The notes beneath the pieces are model-generated. The model was not told where the DNA came from and did not search any database. It was given only the letters and a program-made list of their open reading frames with translations. Below, piece by piece: positions 54,478 through 63,097 of a stretch of 64,000 nucleotides of DNA. Both the position numbers and the translations under genes were made by a program. The stretch is from an uncultured Pelagibacteraceae bacterium (lineage in GTDB: Bacteria > Pseudomonadota > Alphaproteobacteria > Pelagibacterales > Pelagibacteraceae). Location of the stretch: the NCBI GenBank assembly GCA_902539445.1, contig CACBIY010000003.1, forward strand, positions 1-64,000. The letters run 5' to 3'. Position 1 is the first letter of the stretch, and each line of letters starts with the position of its first letter.

Positions 54478-55779
54478 CTAGTCACGAATTGCATACGCAA
54501 TTACACCAGTTTCAGTTACATCAGTACCTTTAGTTTCACCTTCTTTACTCAACCTTAGGCCAATAGTTGCTTTAATAGCGCTAAAAACAATGTAAGCGAA
54601 TATAAATACAAATACGTTAACTGATAACACACCAATTAACTGTGAACTGAACGCTGCATCAGAATTTGTAGCTGGAACTATTAATGTTCCCCAAATTCCT
54701 GCAAATAAGTGTGCTGGTATTGCACCTACTACATCATCAATTTTTAATGAGAATAATAGTTTTGTACCATAAACTACAATTAATCCACCTACAGCACCAA
54801 TTAGGATAGCCGCAAAAGGCGATGGAGCTAATGGTTCAGCTGTTACTGCAACTAATCCACCAATACATCCATTTAACATTTGAACTACATCTGTTTTACC
54901 AAAATGTAGTCTAGTAATTATAGCGGCACCTATTACCCCACCTGCACCTGCTAAGAAAGTATTCATGAAAATTGTTGATACAGCAATTGCATCAACAGCA
55001 GTTCCCATAGCTAACTGCGAACCACCATTAAAACCAAACCAACCTAACCATAAAATAAATACACCAATTGTAACTAATGGAATTGATGAAGCTGCAAACG
55101 GTTTTAGAGGCGCTGGAGCACCAGACTTTGTAAATCTTCCAAGTCTAGGACCAATAATCATTGCACCAGCTAAAGCTGCTGCTCCACCAGTTGAGTGTAC
55201 TAGAGTTGAACCAGCAAAATCAGAAAAGCCTGCTTCCGCTAACCAGCCTCCGCCCCACTGCCAACCCATTACGATTGGATAAATAATTCCTGAAAGAACT
55301 GCAGCAAATACGAAGAATGGCCATAATTTAATTCTCTCTGCCATCGTACCAGAAACTATTGAAACTGTGGTTGCACAAAAGACCATTTGGAAATACCAAT
55401 CTGATCCATCTGAATAACCAGTATCAACAGCACTAGCGTCTGACCAAGGAATAAATTTACCAATATAACCACCTTCTGGAATTCCGTAAGCTAAATTATA
55501 ACCTACTAACCAGAACATAATTCCTGCGATTGAAAATAAACCTATATTTTTTGCACAGATTACGGATACACTTTTAGAAGTAACCATACCTGATTCTAAC
55601 ATTGCGAATCCAGCTGCCATAAACATTACTAGGAAACCGCAAATCAAGAATAATAGAGTATTAAAAATAAACCCTACTTCGGCAGAAACGGTTGTATCTG
55701 CCATACCAGCACTACTCATGTTTAATAAAAAAATTAAACTAATAAGTGGCGCACTTATTATTTTTATTAATTTAGTCAT
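54478..55779 (-). CDS. amtB: Ammonium transporter Amt/AmtB
   Basis: A 433-residue Amt protein: a cleavable-looking N-terminus (LISLIFLLNMSSAGMA) and 11 helices. MLESGMVTSKSVSVICAKN near residue 61 and the twin channel histidines in STLVHSTGGAAALAGAMI (near 190) and AIPAHLFAGIWGTL (near 353) are in place. It imports ammonium across the inner membrane. A GGGAGGTC ribosome-binding site precedes the ATG. No glnK gene is next to it, unlike the common glnK-amtB pair. Confidence 0.96.
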   Translation of the reverse strand: MTKLIKIISAPLISLIFLLNMSSAGMADTTVSAEVGFIFNTLLFLICGFLVMFMAAGFAMLESGMVTSKSVSVICAKNIGLFSIAGIMFWLVGYNLAYGIPEGGYIGKFIPWSDASAVDTGYSDGSDWYFQMVFCATTVSIVSGTMAERIKLWPFFVFAAVLSGIIYPIVMGWQWGGGWLAEAGFSDFAGSTLVHSTGGAAALAGAMIIGPRLGRFTKSGAPAPLKPFAASSIPLVTIGVFILWLGWFGFNGGSQLAMGTAVDAIAVSTIFMNTFLAGAGGVIGAAIITRLHFGKTDVVQMLNGCIGGLVAVTAEPLAPSPFAAILIGAVGGLIVVYGTKLLFSLKIDDVVGAIPAHLFAGIWGTLIVPATNSDAAFSSQLIGVLSVNVFVFIFAYIVFSAIKATIGLRLSKEGETKGTDVTETGVIAYAIRD

Positions 55780-55874
55780 AAGACCTCCCTGTTAAAGTGA
55801 GCTCTTTTAATTAATTAAATGTTAAAAACTAACGCTGATTACGAAAATTGGGTATGCAGTATTTGCATATAGAA

Positions 55875-55905
55875 ACAGCCTTAACGAAAAATTCGTTAAG
55901 GCTGT
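55875..55905 (-). terminator. Rho-independent terminator of the HU gene
   Basis: A perfect 14-base-pair stem (ACAGCCTTAACGAA / TTCGTTAAGGCTGT) with a 3-base loop lies just after the HU stop on the minus strand and is followed by TTTCTAT. It should end the HU transcript before the ammonium transporter gene, whose promoter must lie in the remaining 95 bases. Confidence 0.85.
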
Positions 55906-55914
55906 AAAAAGACG

Positions 55915-56190
55915 TTATTTATTGAATACTTCTTTTAAAGCTTTTGCAGGTAAGAACTTAACTTTTTGTGATGCAGCAATTTGAATCTGCTCACCAGTTC
56001 TTGGATTTCTTCCAACTCTAGCTTTTCTTTTAGCTACTTTATAAGTACCAAAACCAGCAATTTTCACTGAATCATCAGCTTTTAAAGCATCTAAAATTGT
56101 GTTGGTAATTGTATCAAAAGTTCTTTCGGCATCAGCTTTGCTTAAATTAAGTGCCCCTGAAATTTTGACAACTAGTTGTTTTTTATTCAT
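55915..56190 (-). CDS. hup: HU family DNA-binding protein
   Basis: A 91-residue histone-like protein. The DNA-binding arm RVGRNPRTGEQIQI is near residue 57, after GFGTYKVAKRKA. It bends and compacts the nucleoid as a dimer. A GGAG ribosome-binding site precedes the ATG by five bases. The gene is monocistronic: 154 non-coding bases upstream, a strong terminator downstream. An imperfect 7-base-pair inverted repeat (TACACAA / TTGTGTA) lies at 56277-56294 upstream and may be regulatory or the end of rseP. Confidence 0.96.
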   Translation of the reverse strand: MNKKQLVVKISGALNLSKADAERTFDTITNTILDALKADDSVKIAGFGTYKVAKRKARVGRNPRTGEQIQIAASQKVKFLPAKALKEVFNK

Positions 56191-56344
56191 TTTAGCTCCG
56201 GTTTTATTAGGTTATTTTCATTGTTGTCAAAAGTGTTGATAAATCAAGACTTTTTTTAGTATATTAAAAAAAGTTATACACAACATATTGTGTAAATCAA
56301 AAAAATGTTGATTTTATTGGGTTTTTGAACTTTTCAAGAAAATG

Positions 56345-57457
56345 TTAATTAAATAATCCAAGGTCCTTAAGATCGTTAAAAGTCGTAAAAAACATTAAAG
56401 ATATTAATAAAAACAATCCGATTCGAAAAAAACCCTCTTGTGTTTTTTGAGATAATGGTCGACCTAAAACTTTTTCAAATGCATAAAACATCAAATGTCC
56501 CCCATCAAGCATCGGAATAGGAAACAAGTTAACTAAACCAAGACTGATTGAGATATAAGCCATCATACTAATAAATGCCAAAACCCCAAACTCTGCAACC
56601 TGTCCTGAAATTTTTGCTATTCTTATAGGGCCTCCAAGCTGAGAGGTATCAGCTTTACCAAAAATCATTGCTCCAATATATTTTAAAGAGGAAATACCCA
56701 CATAATAGACTTCGTGTGCAGCATGATATATTGCTTGTGCAGGTCCTAGTTTAACGTGATTAATCTCATTATTATAAGCCCCTAATTTTATTCCAACTAT
56801 TCTTTTATTAAGTTTATTGCCTAAATTGTCCTCGCCTGGAACAATGTTTGGTTTTATATTTAAAATTAATTCATCATACGATCGTTTTACTTTAAAATCT
56901 ATTATTTCATCAGTGGACATTGTAATGAATTTTGAGACATCCATTATACTTTCAACTTTGTTACCATCTATTTCTAAAATTACATCATTTTGCTTTAAAC
57001 CACCTGTCATAGCAGGGCTATCTTTTTGAACTTCATTTATAACTGCTGGTGTAAAGTCTTTACCAACAAAGGTATAAATTGAAAAAAAAATTACTAATGC
57101 CAGTAAAAAGTTAGCAAGAGGGCCTCCAAATACAATTAAGGTTCGCTGATATAAAGGTTTTAAAATAAATAATTTTTTTTGCTCTTCCTCATTATACTTT
57201 TCTAAAATTTCTTTATGATCTGCTTGAGAATATACATTTCTATCTCCAAAAAACTTTACATATCCACCCAAAGGTATCCAGCATATTTTCCATCTTGTTC
57301 CTGATTTATCGTTCCAACCAAAAATTTCTTGACCAAAACCTATAGAAAAATCTGTAACTCCTACTCCATATTTTTTGGCAAAATAATAATGTCCATACTC
57401 ATGAATAAAAACAACAATTAAAATTAGAACAATAAAAGGTATAATATAACTTAACAT
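56345..57457 (-). CDS. rseP: RseP-type site-2 intramembrane metalloprotease
   Basis: A 370-residue membrane protease. The zinc motif HEYGHYYFAKKYGVG is at residues 19-33 in the first helix, a single PDZ domain (NEVQKDSPAMTGGLKQNDVI) is near 142, and the second metal motif NLFPIPMLDGGHLMFY is near 307. It cleaves transmembrane proteins, classically anti-sigma factors. The usual neighbours (dxr, bamA) are absent here. It follows the amidotransferase gene by one base. Confidence 0.94.
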   Translation of the reverse strand: MLSYIIPFIVLILIVVFIHEYGHYYFAKKYGVGVTDFSIGFGQEIFGWNDKSGTRWKICWIPLGGYVKFFGDRNVYSQADHKEILEKYNEEEQKKLFILKPLYQRTLIVFGGPLANFLLALVIFFSIYTFVGKDFTPAVINEVQKDSPAMTGGLKQNDVILEIDGNKVESIMDVSKFITMSTDEIIDFKVKRSYDELILNIKPNIVPGEDNLGNKLNKRIVGIKLGAYNNEINHVKLGPAQAIYHAAHEVYYVGISSLKYIGAMIFGKADTSQLGGPIRIAKISGQVAEFGVLAFISMMAYISISLGLVNLFPIPMLDGGHLMFYAFEKVLGRPLSQKTQEGFFRIGLFLLISLMFFTTFNDLKDLGLFN

Positions 57458-57458
57458 T

Positions 57459-58253
57459 TCAGATCAAATCTATATTATCTAACCAGTTTTTTAACTCAAT
57501 CATTCTTTGTGTCTTATTTGACACAGTAATTTCGTTTTTAATAAAAATTATATGATTTTTAATTGCTTCCTCATCTTTAAACGCTTTTCTAGTTTGGATT
57601 AATCTGTCTTTCCTAAACTCAATTAAACTTATCATTTTTTCGTAGGTTATTTCAGGATGATATTGTAATCCATAAATTTTGGATTTACCTACCTCAAAGT
57701 ATAAACTTTGAACTTTATTAATTTTATTTGATGCTAAACAAATTCCATTTTTTGGCAACTTAGTTACCTCATCAAAATTAAACGCTGGAGAATTGAAATT
57801 ATTATTCTTATCTTTATAAATAGGATATTTTAATCCCTCATTATTAATAATAATATCATTTGCAATTCCAATATGAGATTTTTCTGCTTTTTTTACCTCT
57901 CCTCCAGCAGCAGTCACTGCAACTTGCATTCCCCAACAAATTGCTAAAATATTTTTAACTTGTTTTTGGCATTCCCTCATAAATTCAATTTGTCTTCTAA
58001 TTTCTGGTGTATTGTTATAAATGTTTAAACTACTTCCCCCCCAAATTAATCCATCATATTTTGGAAGTTTATTTTTTACATCATCTAAATTTTGGTCCGA
58101 GGATGGATTAATAACATCAAAATGATAATTATTATTTAATCCATTAAGACTATCTTTTAAACTTTCAGTATGTGTTTGAATGCCTACTTTTAAAAAATTT
58201 TGATTTTCCTCTTTTAAATTTCCCTCAACTATCAAAATATTAAGATTTTTCAT
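57459..58253 (-). CDS. Class I glutamine amidotransferase-like protein
   Basis: A 264-residue stand-alone GATase1 domain. The nucleophile elbow ILAICWGMQVAVTAAGG is near residue 101, and the catalytic His-Glu pair in YGLQYHPEITYEKM near 194. Lone members resemble the GuaA glutaminase domain or gamma-glutamyl hydrolases such as PuuD. It abuts the iron-type alcohol dehydrogenase gene with no gap. The acceptor of the released amine is unknown. Confidence 0.85.
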   Translation of the reverse strand: MKNLNILIVEGNLKEENQNFLKVGIQTHTESLKDSLNGLNNNYHFDVINPSSDQNLDDVKNKLPKYDGLIWGGSSLNIYNNTPEIRRQIEFMRECQKQVKNILAICWGMQVAVTAAGGEVKKAEKSHIGIANDIIINNEGLKYPIYKDKNNNFNSPAFNFDEVTKLPKNGICLASNKINKVQSLYFEVGKSKIYGLQYHPEITYEKMISLIEFRKDRLIQTRKAFKDEEAIKNHIIFIKNEITVSNKTQRMIELKNWLDNIDLI

Positions 58254-59417
58254 TTAAAACAAATTACCAGACATACTGTGTTGATACATTATTTTCATGT
58301 CTTCAATGCTCAATTTTTTTGGATTACCATTAGTTGATGGATCCTCTAAAGCCATTTTTGATAAACGATCAATTTGTAAATCTTTTTCACTTATAACACT
58401 TGATAATTTATGTGGAATTTCAAATTTTTCTCTTAAATCTAAAATCCATTTTAAAAAACCATCGAAAGACTTATCTTTTAATTCAAGATATTCTGAAATC
58501 TTTTTAACTTTACTCCCAATTACATCTCTGTTGAAAGTTAAAACATATGGCATGAAAATTGCATTTGATAGGCCATGATGAAGGTTATTTAAAGCATTTA
58601 CTGGATGGCTTAAAGAATGAATTGCGCCTAAGCCTTTTTGGAATGCGGTGGAACCCATACTTGCAGCTGTTAGCATGTTCATTCTGGCCTCAAGGTTAGA
58701 TCCATTTTTATATGCCTCTGGTAACCATTTAGAAATTAATTTCATACCTTCTAAAGCTATTCCATCAGCCATTGGATGATAACCCGGGGCACAAAATGCC
58801 TCTAGATTATGAGCTAATGCATCCATGCCTGTTGCTGCAGTCATTTTTTTTGGTAAATCTATTGTTAAAACTGGATCTAAAATAACTATGGACGGTAAAA
58901 ATTTTGGATGAAATATAATTTTTTTGACTCCTAGCTCTTCATTCAAAATAACAGATGCTCTACCTGTTTCAGAACCTGTTCCAGCTGTAGTGGGCACTGC
59001 TATTATAGGAGCAACCTTATTTGAGTCAGCTTTGGTCCAATTATCACCAATATCCTCAAAATCCCACAGTGATAAAGTTTGACCTATCATGAATGCAATT
59101 GCCTTTCCAACATCAAGACCACTTCCACCACCAAAAGCAATCACGCCATCACAGTTTTTCTCTTTATAATATTTTACTCCATCACTTACGTTTTTACCTG
59201 TTGGATTACCAATCACATCATGAAATATTTCGGCTGATATATTATTATTTTTTAAATTCGATAAAGCATCTTTAACAATAGTTGATTGTCCAAGTCCTTT
59301 GTCAGTTACCAATAAAGGTTTTTTTATATTTAAATTTTTACAAGCTATGCTTAAATCTTTAATTCTATTTTTACCCACCCACATTGAAGTAGGATAATTC
59401 CAATTTAATTTTTCCAT
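58254..59417 (-). CDS. Iron-containing alcohol dehydrogenase
   Basis: A 387-residue family III dehydrogenase. NAD-binding GVIAFGGGSGLDVGKAIAF near residue 90, PTTAGTGSETGRASVI near 141 and the metal-ligand histidines in LAHNLEAFCAPGYHPMADG near 200 and SLSHPVNALNNLHHGLSNAI near 268 are all present. It interconverts an alcohol and an aldehyde. It is translated just ahead of the glutamine amidotransferase gene, a pair that could act on an amine-alcohol compound; this is inference. Confidence 0.92.
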   Translation of the reverse strand: MEKLNWNYPTSMWVGKNRIKDLSIACKNLNIKKPLLVTDKGLGQSTIVKDALSNLKNNNISAEIFHDVIGNPTGKNVSDGVKYYKEKNCDGVIAFGGGSGLDVGKAIAFMIGQTLSLWDFEDIGDNWTKADSNKVAPIIAVPTTAGTGSETGRASVILNEELGVKKIIFHPKFLPSIVILDPVLTIDLPKKMTAATGMDALAHNLEAFCAPGYHPMADGIALEGMKLISKWLPEAYKNGSNLEARMNMLTAASMGSTAFQKGLGAIHSLSHPVNALNNLHHGLSNAIFMPYVLTFNRDVIGSKVKKISEYLELKDKSFDGFLKWILDLREKFEIPHKLSSVISEKDLQIDRLSKMALEDPSTNGNPKKLSIEDMKIMYQHSMSGNLF

Positions 59418-59422
59418 AAATT

Positions 59423-60481
59423 TTAGTTAATAATATCTGATATTTTTGAAATTTGACCAATCTTAAAAATAAGTGCATCTTTTTTATTAAATCCATATTT
59501 TTCAGCATTATCTTTAAATCTTATTGGTGGTTCCATAATTGGCTCTAAAGATAATACAAATGTCCCCCAATGCATACCTAATACCTTTTTACTTTTCAAA
59601 TCTCTGCCAATCTTAAGGGCCTCTTCTGGATTGGTATGATAAATAGATTTATCTTTATAAGGCATAATTGGATAAAAATTATATGCACCAATGTTGATTA
59701 TGGTCAAATCAATTGGTCCATATTTTTTTCCTAAATCTTTATAAATATTTCCATATCCTGTATCGCAGGCAAATAATATTTTTTTTCCATTATATTCAAT
59801 TAAAAAACTTCCCCACAAAGTTTTGTTGGTATCTGTTAAACTTCTTTTTGACCAATGAACCGCTGGAAGAAAAGTAACTTTTAAATTTTTATTAATATTA
59901 ATTTCGTCATACCAATCCATCTCATTAATATCTCGGTATCCATTCGTTTTGAAATATTTGCTGAGTTTTAGTGGAACTAAAACTTTTGAGTCTTTGAAAG
60001 GAAATCTCCTTATTGTCATCATATCTTGATGATCATAATGGTTATGAGTGAGTAAAAATAAATCAATATTAGGTATCTCGCTTAATTTCAATGCTGGTTC
60101 AGTAAACCTTTTTGGTCCAAATATTAGTGGACCTGCATTCTTCGAAAAAACTGGATCAGTGATAATAGTAGTATCTCCTAATTTAATGATAAACGTAGCA
60201 TGACCAATCCAAGCAATATAATCATTATCTTTATATTTATCTAAGTTTCTTAATACTTCATTTTTTTCTAAAACATGACCCTCAGAAATCGTCATATCAA
60301 GTTTCTTTTTCTCTTGATTAAAAATTTTATAAGACCATTTTACATTTGGATCTCTTTTTGGTGAGCCTTCAGGATTCCTAAAAGTACCGTCAGAGAGATG
60401 ATGATAAGGTTTTTTTTCCATAGCAAATGTCAAATTGTTTAAACTTATAACTAAAATTAGAAAATATAAAAAATTTATCAT
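59423..60481 (-). CDS. Secreted MBL-fold metallohydrolase (RomA/UlaG/NAPE-PLD-like)
   Basis: A 352-residue protein with a signal peptide (MINFLYFLILVISLNNLTFA). GHATFIIKLGDTTIITDPVF near residue 94 and the metal motif LLTHNHYDHQDMMTIRRF near 142 (HxHxDH) match the RomA/NAPE-PLD branch, with ILFACDTGYG near 240 and LGMHWGTF near 309. Relatives hydrolyse phosphodiesters of phospholipids or lactones. The site of action should be periplasmic. It begins the run that leads into the alcohol dehydrogenase gene. Confidence 0.88.
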   Translation of the reverse strand: MINFLYFLILVISLNNLTFAMEKKPYHHLSDGTFRNPEGSPKRDPNVKWSYKIFNQEKKKLDMTISEGHVLEKNEVLRNLDKYKDNDYIAWIGHATFIIKLGDTTIITDPVFSKNAGPLIFGPKRFTEPALKLSEIPNIDLFLLTHNHYDHQDMMTIRRFPFKDSKVLVPLKLSKYFKTNGYRDINEMDWYDEININKNLKVTFLPAVHWSKRSLTDTNKTLWGSFLIEYNGKKILFACDTGYGNIYKDLGKKYGPIDLTIINIGAYNFYPIMPYKDKSIYHTNPEEALKIGRDLKSKKVLGMHWGTFVLSLEPIMEPPIRFKDNAEKYGFNKKDALIFKIGQISKISDIIN

Positions 60482-60514
60482 TTATATTTTCATTTTATAT
60501 GAATTTAAAATTTT

Positions 60515-61144
60515 TTATTCTTTTATTATTTCATACTCAAAATTTTGAGTAGTTTCATTGACTTGTAAAAGTTTAGCACCATTTTTACTATGAAATTTTG
60601 TAGCCATTTCAGTTAGAGGAGAGAGTGTGACTAATCTATTTAAGTGATTAGACTCTTTAATCTTTTTGTAAACTTCCTTAACTATCAATTTTCCACCACC
60701 TTTTTTTTTAGACCAAACTGTATAAGCAATAGCAATCTGACCAACATTTTGACCTCTGTGAGTGCTTTGTAGATGAGCATCTTGGCTAAATTTATCTAGC
60801 TCCTCTACATTTATTGGTACTTTATTCGTAAAAGCAAAGCACATAACAGCATGAATTTCTTTTTTATATTTGACACCATAAATTTTTCTGCCATGACTTC
60901 TCCTGAAAGTCACACTTAACTCTGGTCTGACTGGATCTTCAGAAACATTACATTCCTTTAGCTCAACTAGCTCAGCACCTTTAACCCAGCCAAAGAAATC
61001 ATCAATATTTTTATTAATTATTTGTTTGTTTTTTCGAATTCTGGCTTTAATTCTAGGTTTAAATTTTTTTGAGTTTTTAAAACTATTATTATCTAAGTAC
61101 TTCTCTGCTAGTTTGTTTCTTACATTTTTAAAGATCTCTTTCAT
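60515..61144 (-). CDS. GNAT-like acetyltransferase domain protein
   Basis: A 209-residue protein with a basic N-terminal third (KKFKPRIKARIRKNKQIINK) and a GNAT-like core: an acyl-CoA site candidate HRGQNVGQIAIAYTVWSKKK near residue 130 and the C-terminal LSPLTEMATKFHSKNGAKLL near 176. The substrate is unknown; such stand-alone domains often modify proteins or small amines. The assignment is from pattern recognition, not a confirmed match. Confidence 0.6.
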   Translation of the reverse strand: MKEIFKNVRNKLAEKYLDNNSFKNSKKFKPRIKARIRKNKQIINKNIDDFFGWVKGAELVELKECNVSEDPVRPELSVTFRRSHGRKIYGVKYKKEIHAVMCFAFTNKVPINVEELDKFSQDAHLQSTHRGQNVGQIAIAYTVWSKKKGGGKLIVKEVYKKIKESNHLNRLVTLSPLTEMATKFHSKNGAKLLQVNETTQNFEYEIIKE

Positions 61145-61168
61145 ATTCTAATTTTTCATTTATTTTAA

Positions 61169-61333
61169 CTAAAAGTATAATAAAGCAAAAATTACACCTA
61201 AAATTATTACTGAAATCGTGGCAACAATATAATTTATTTTAATGTTAAATCTTTTATAAATCGTTTCATTTATCTTTTCCCAAAATAAAACTAACAAAAA
61301 AATAGCAATTGCAGGTATGATAAATTTAATCAT
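61169..61333 (-). CDS. Small two-helix membrane protein, 54 residues, unknown
   Basis: A frame starting MIKFIIPAIAIFLLVLFWEK with a charged middle (INETIYKRFNIK) and a second helix (YIVATISVIILGVIFALL). It fills the gap between the ScfR-type regulator and the GNAT-like gene, reading the same way; its ATG is three bases after the regulator stop. No family recognised. Confidence 0.58.
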   Translation of the reverse strand: MIKFIIPAIAIFLLVLFWEKINETIYKRFNIKINYIVATISVIILGVIFALLYF

Positions 61334-61336
61334 CGA

Positions 61337-62770
61337 CTATGTGTTTTTATCTCCTACGTAAACTGAGACACCTCTAGAGTTAATATCAACATCGAATTTC
61401 TTGTGTAAAGGAGGGAAAGCTCTTTGTGAACAGTCTAATCTATCACACGTTCTACATGACACACCTATTGGTATTTCTGTAGATTTATCATTAATATTTA
61501 AATTCTCTGAATAAATGAATTCTTTTGCATATTTTGCTTCACATCCCAATCCAATAGACAAAATACTTTTTGATTGTCCAAATCTTCCAATCCCTTTTTC
61601 AACTGTTCTAGCTATACATACATACTTTTCACCATTAGACATTTTGCTAACAGCAGCTTGAATAATACCAGGTCTTGTTAAAGCTGAATAAACGTTCCAA
61701 CGTGGACAAGCACCACCATATCTTGGAATTTCTATTCCTGATAAAGAAAATCTTTTTGATATATTCCCAGCCATATCCACTCTTAAAAAATGGAAAGGTA
61801 TCCCTGGTAATTTTGGATCTTGTAAACACGTTACCCTATGAGCTACCTGTTCAAAAGACGTAGCAAAAGTATTTTGTAGTAACTCTAAATCATACTTAAG
61901 TTTTTTACATTCTGTATGAAAAAGTTTATAAGGCATTAAAATTGCAGCACCGCAGTAATTTAATAAAGCAATTTTTGTCAATTTTTTAGATTCATCAGAT
62001 GGAAAAGTAAATTTTGACAAATATTCTTCAATTTCTTTATCAGCACCTTCTTGGGCTATTTGAGCAGCTGCATGAAGTTTTTTTGTTTCTAAAGAGCTGT
62101 AATCGCTTAATAGTAGTTCTTTTTTATTTTTTTTATAGAGCTTTGAGAAAGGTTTATTTTCTTCAGGAATAACATCTTTTACTGTTATGTCATATTCTGA
62201 TTTTAAATAATCGCAAAGAGCTATATATCTAGTTCTATTATTTTTTTGAACTTTCTCAAAAACATCATTTGCGAAATCTTCTAATTTTGGAAAATAGTTT
62301 TTATTGTCTTGTAAAAAATCTGAAATAACTTCACCAGGAAAAGAATTCTTTCTATTATCAACAATTTTACCAGATATTGTCTCAATTTTATTAATCATTT
62401 CATGATCCTTTTTTTTTAAAATATCTCCTAGTCTAACGATGGCTCTACCAATTTTTGGATTAGTACCAACTAAATCTTTTACTTCTGGACCTAGAATATC
62501 TAAATCTTCAAACAATTTATCATCTAGTATTTCTGATAAAGTATTTTCTAAATTGATATCTGATTTTGAGGTTAATTGAGAAAGTTCAATGTTCAATTTT
62601 TCACAAATTTTTAATAGTAAATCTCCATCTATTTTTCTTTTTCCACCCTCAATAAGATTTAGATAACTAGGAGATATATTTAAATCCTCAGCCAATTTAT
62701 TAGCTTGAAGCCCTAACTGTCTCCTAAAAGCCTTGATTTTTGGTCCTATTTTTAGGTTTAATTGACTCAT
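61337..62770 (-). CDS. ScfR/RamB-type transcriptional regulator of acyl-CoA and glyoxylate metabolism
   Basis: A 477-residue regulator. The N-terminal Cro/C1 helix-turn-helix (GLQANKLAEDLNISPSYLNL) is near residue 20. The middle is the ImmA/IrrE-like domain, here without an intact HExxH, and the C-terminal DUF2083 part includes SGIEIPRYGGACPRWNVYSA near 340 and the cysteine cluster CRTCDRLDCSQRAFPP near 442. RamB and relatives control isocitrate lyase and propionate/acetate genes using acyl-CoA signals. The divergent target aceA and the repeated TTTGTAAA motifs in the spacer fit this role and autoregulation. Confidence 0.9.
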   Translation of the reverse strand: MSQLNLKIGPKIKAFRRQLGLQANKLAEDLNISPSYLNLIEGGKRKIDGDLLLKICEKLNIELSQLTSKSDINLENTLSEILDDKLFEDLDILGPEVKDLVGTNPKIGRAIVRLGDILKKKDHEMINKIETISGKIVDNRKNSFPGEVISDFLQDNKNYFPKLEDFANDVFEKVQKNNRTRYIALCDYLKSEYDITVKDVIPEENKPFSKLYKKNKKELLLSDYSSLETKKLHAAAQIAQEGADKEIEEYLSKFTFPSDESKKLTKIALLNYCGAAILMPYKLFHTECKKLKYDLELLQNTFATSFEQVAHRVTCLQDPKLPGIPFHFLRVDMAGNISKRFSLSGIEIPRYGGACPRWNVYSALTRPGIIQAAVSKMSNGEKYVCIARTVEKGIGRFGQSKSILSIGLGCEAKYAKEFIYSENLNINDKSTEIPIGVSCRTCDRLDCSQRAFPPLHKKFDVDINSRGVSVYVGDKNT

Positions 62771-62787
62771 ATTTTCTAATAGTAAAT

Positions 62788-62883
62788 TTTGTAAATTTAT
62801 TTTTACAAGATTTTTCCCTAATTTACAACAGTTTTATCATTTTTAATAGATTTTGTAAATTTTGTAAATTATAAAATTTACAT
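62788..62883. promoter_or_regulatory. Operator-like cluster of TTTGTAAA repeats between ScfR-type gene and aceA
   Basis: Between the divergent regulator and the 53-residue/aceA transcription unit, TTTGTAAA occurs exactly three times on the plus strand (62788-62795, 62852-62859, 62861-62868), the last two as a perfect 9-base tandem repeat. The complementary half TTTACAA occurs at 62802-62808 and 62822-62828, and a partial TTTACA at 62878-62883 touches the downstream ATG. RamB-type sites are described as TTTGCAAA-like, so these are strong candidates for regulator binding. Confidence 0.75.
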
Positions 62884-63043
62884 GGACGAAAAATTAAAAA
62901 ATAACGAAAATGAGGCTCAAATCATAAGACATGAAGACCTTGCTAGACATAATAGCAGGGGTATCTACATGAGAGATGATCATTGTGATTGGGGTTCAAG
63001 TGGAATGAAAGATCTAGTTGAGACACTTAACGACTCAAACTAA
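62882..63043 (+). CDS. 53-residue acidic small protein upstream of aceA, unknown
   Basis: The frame begins MDEKLKNNENEAQIIRHEDL and continues through GIYMRDDHCDWGSSGM before a polar end. It is soluble, rich in acidic and His residues, with a single Cys. No ribosome-binding site is visible before the ATG because the operator repeats run up to it, so translation may be leaderless. It reads into aceA after 54 bases. Whether it acts in the glyoxylate pathway is unknown. Confidence 0.6.
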   Translation: MDEKLKNNENEAQIIRHEDLARHNSRGIYMRDDHCDWGSSGMKDLVETLNDSN

Positions 63044-63097
63044 TTTTCAAACTCTTAACATTCATTTTCAATTACTTGAACATTACAGGGGCCAATA

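Noticed and set aside
54467-54478. 12-base palindrome GTTGTTAACAAC at the amtB stop codon
   Set aside because: It overlaps the stop codon and is low-complexity A/T-rich; no second copy or known binding motif was noticed.
54965-55282. A 105-codon plus-strand frame antisense to amtB
   Set aside because: A composition shadow of a strongly conserved transporter gene; no start context or protein motif supports it.
56274-56282. TTATACACA, an exact DnaA-box-like 9-mer upstream of the HU gene
   Set aside because: Only one copy is seen, and in a genome this A+T-rich several matches per 64 kb are expected by chance; no cluster or origin-associated genes are nearby.
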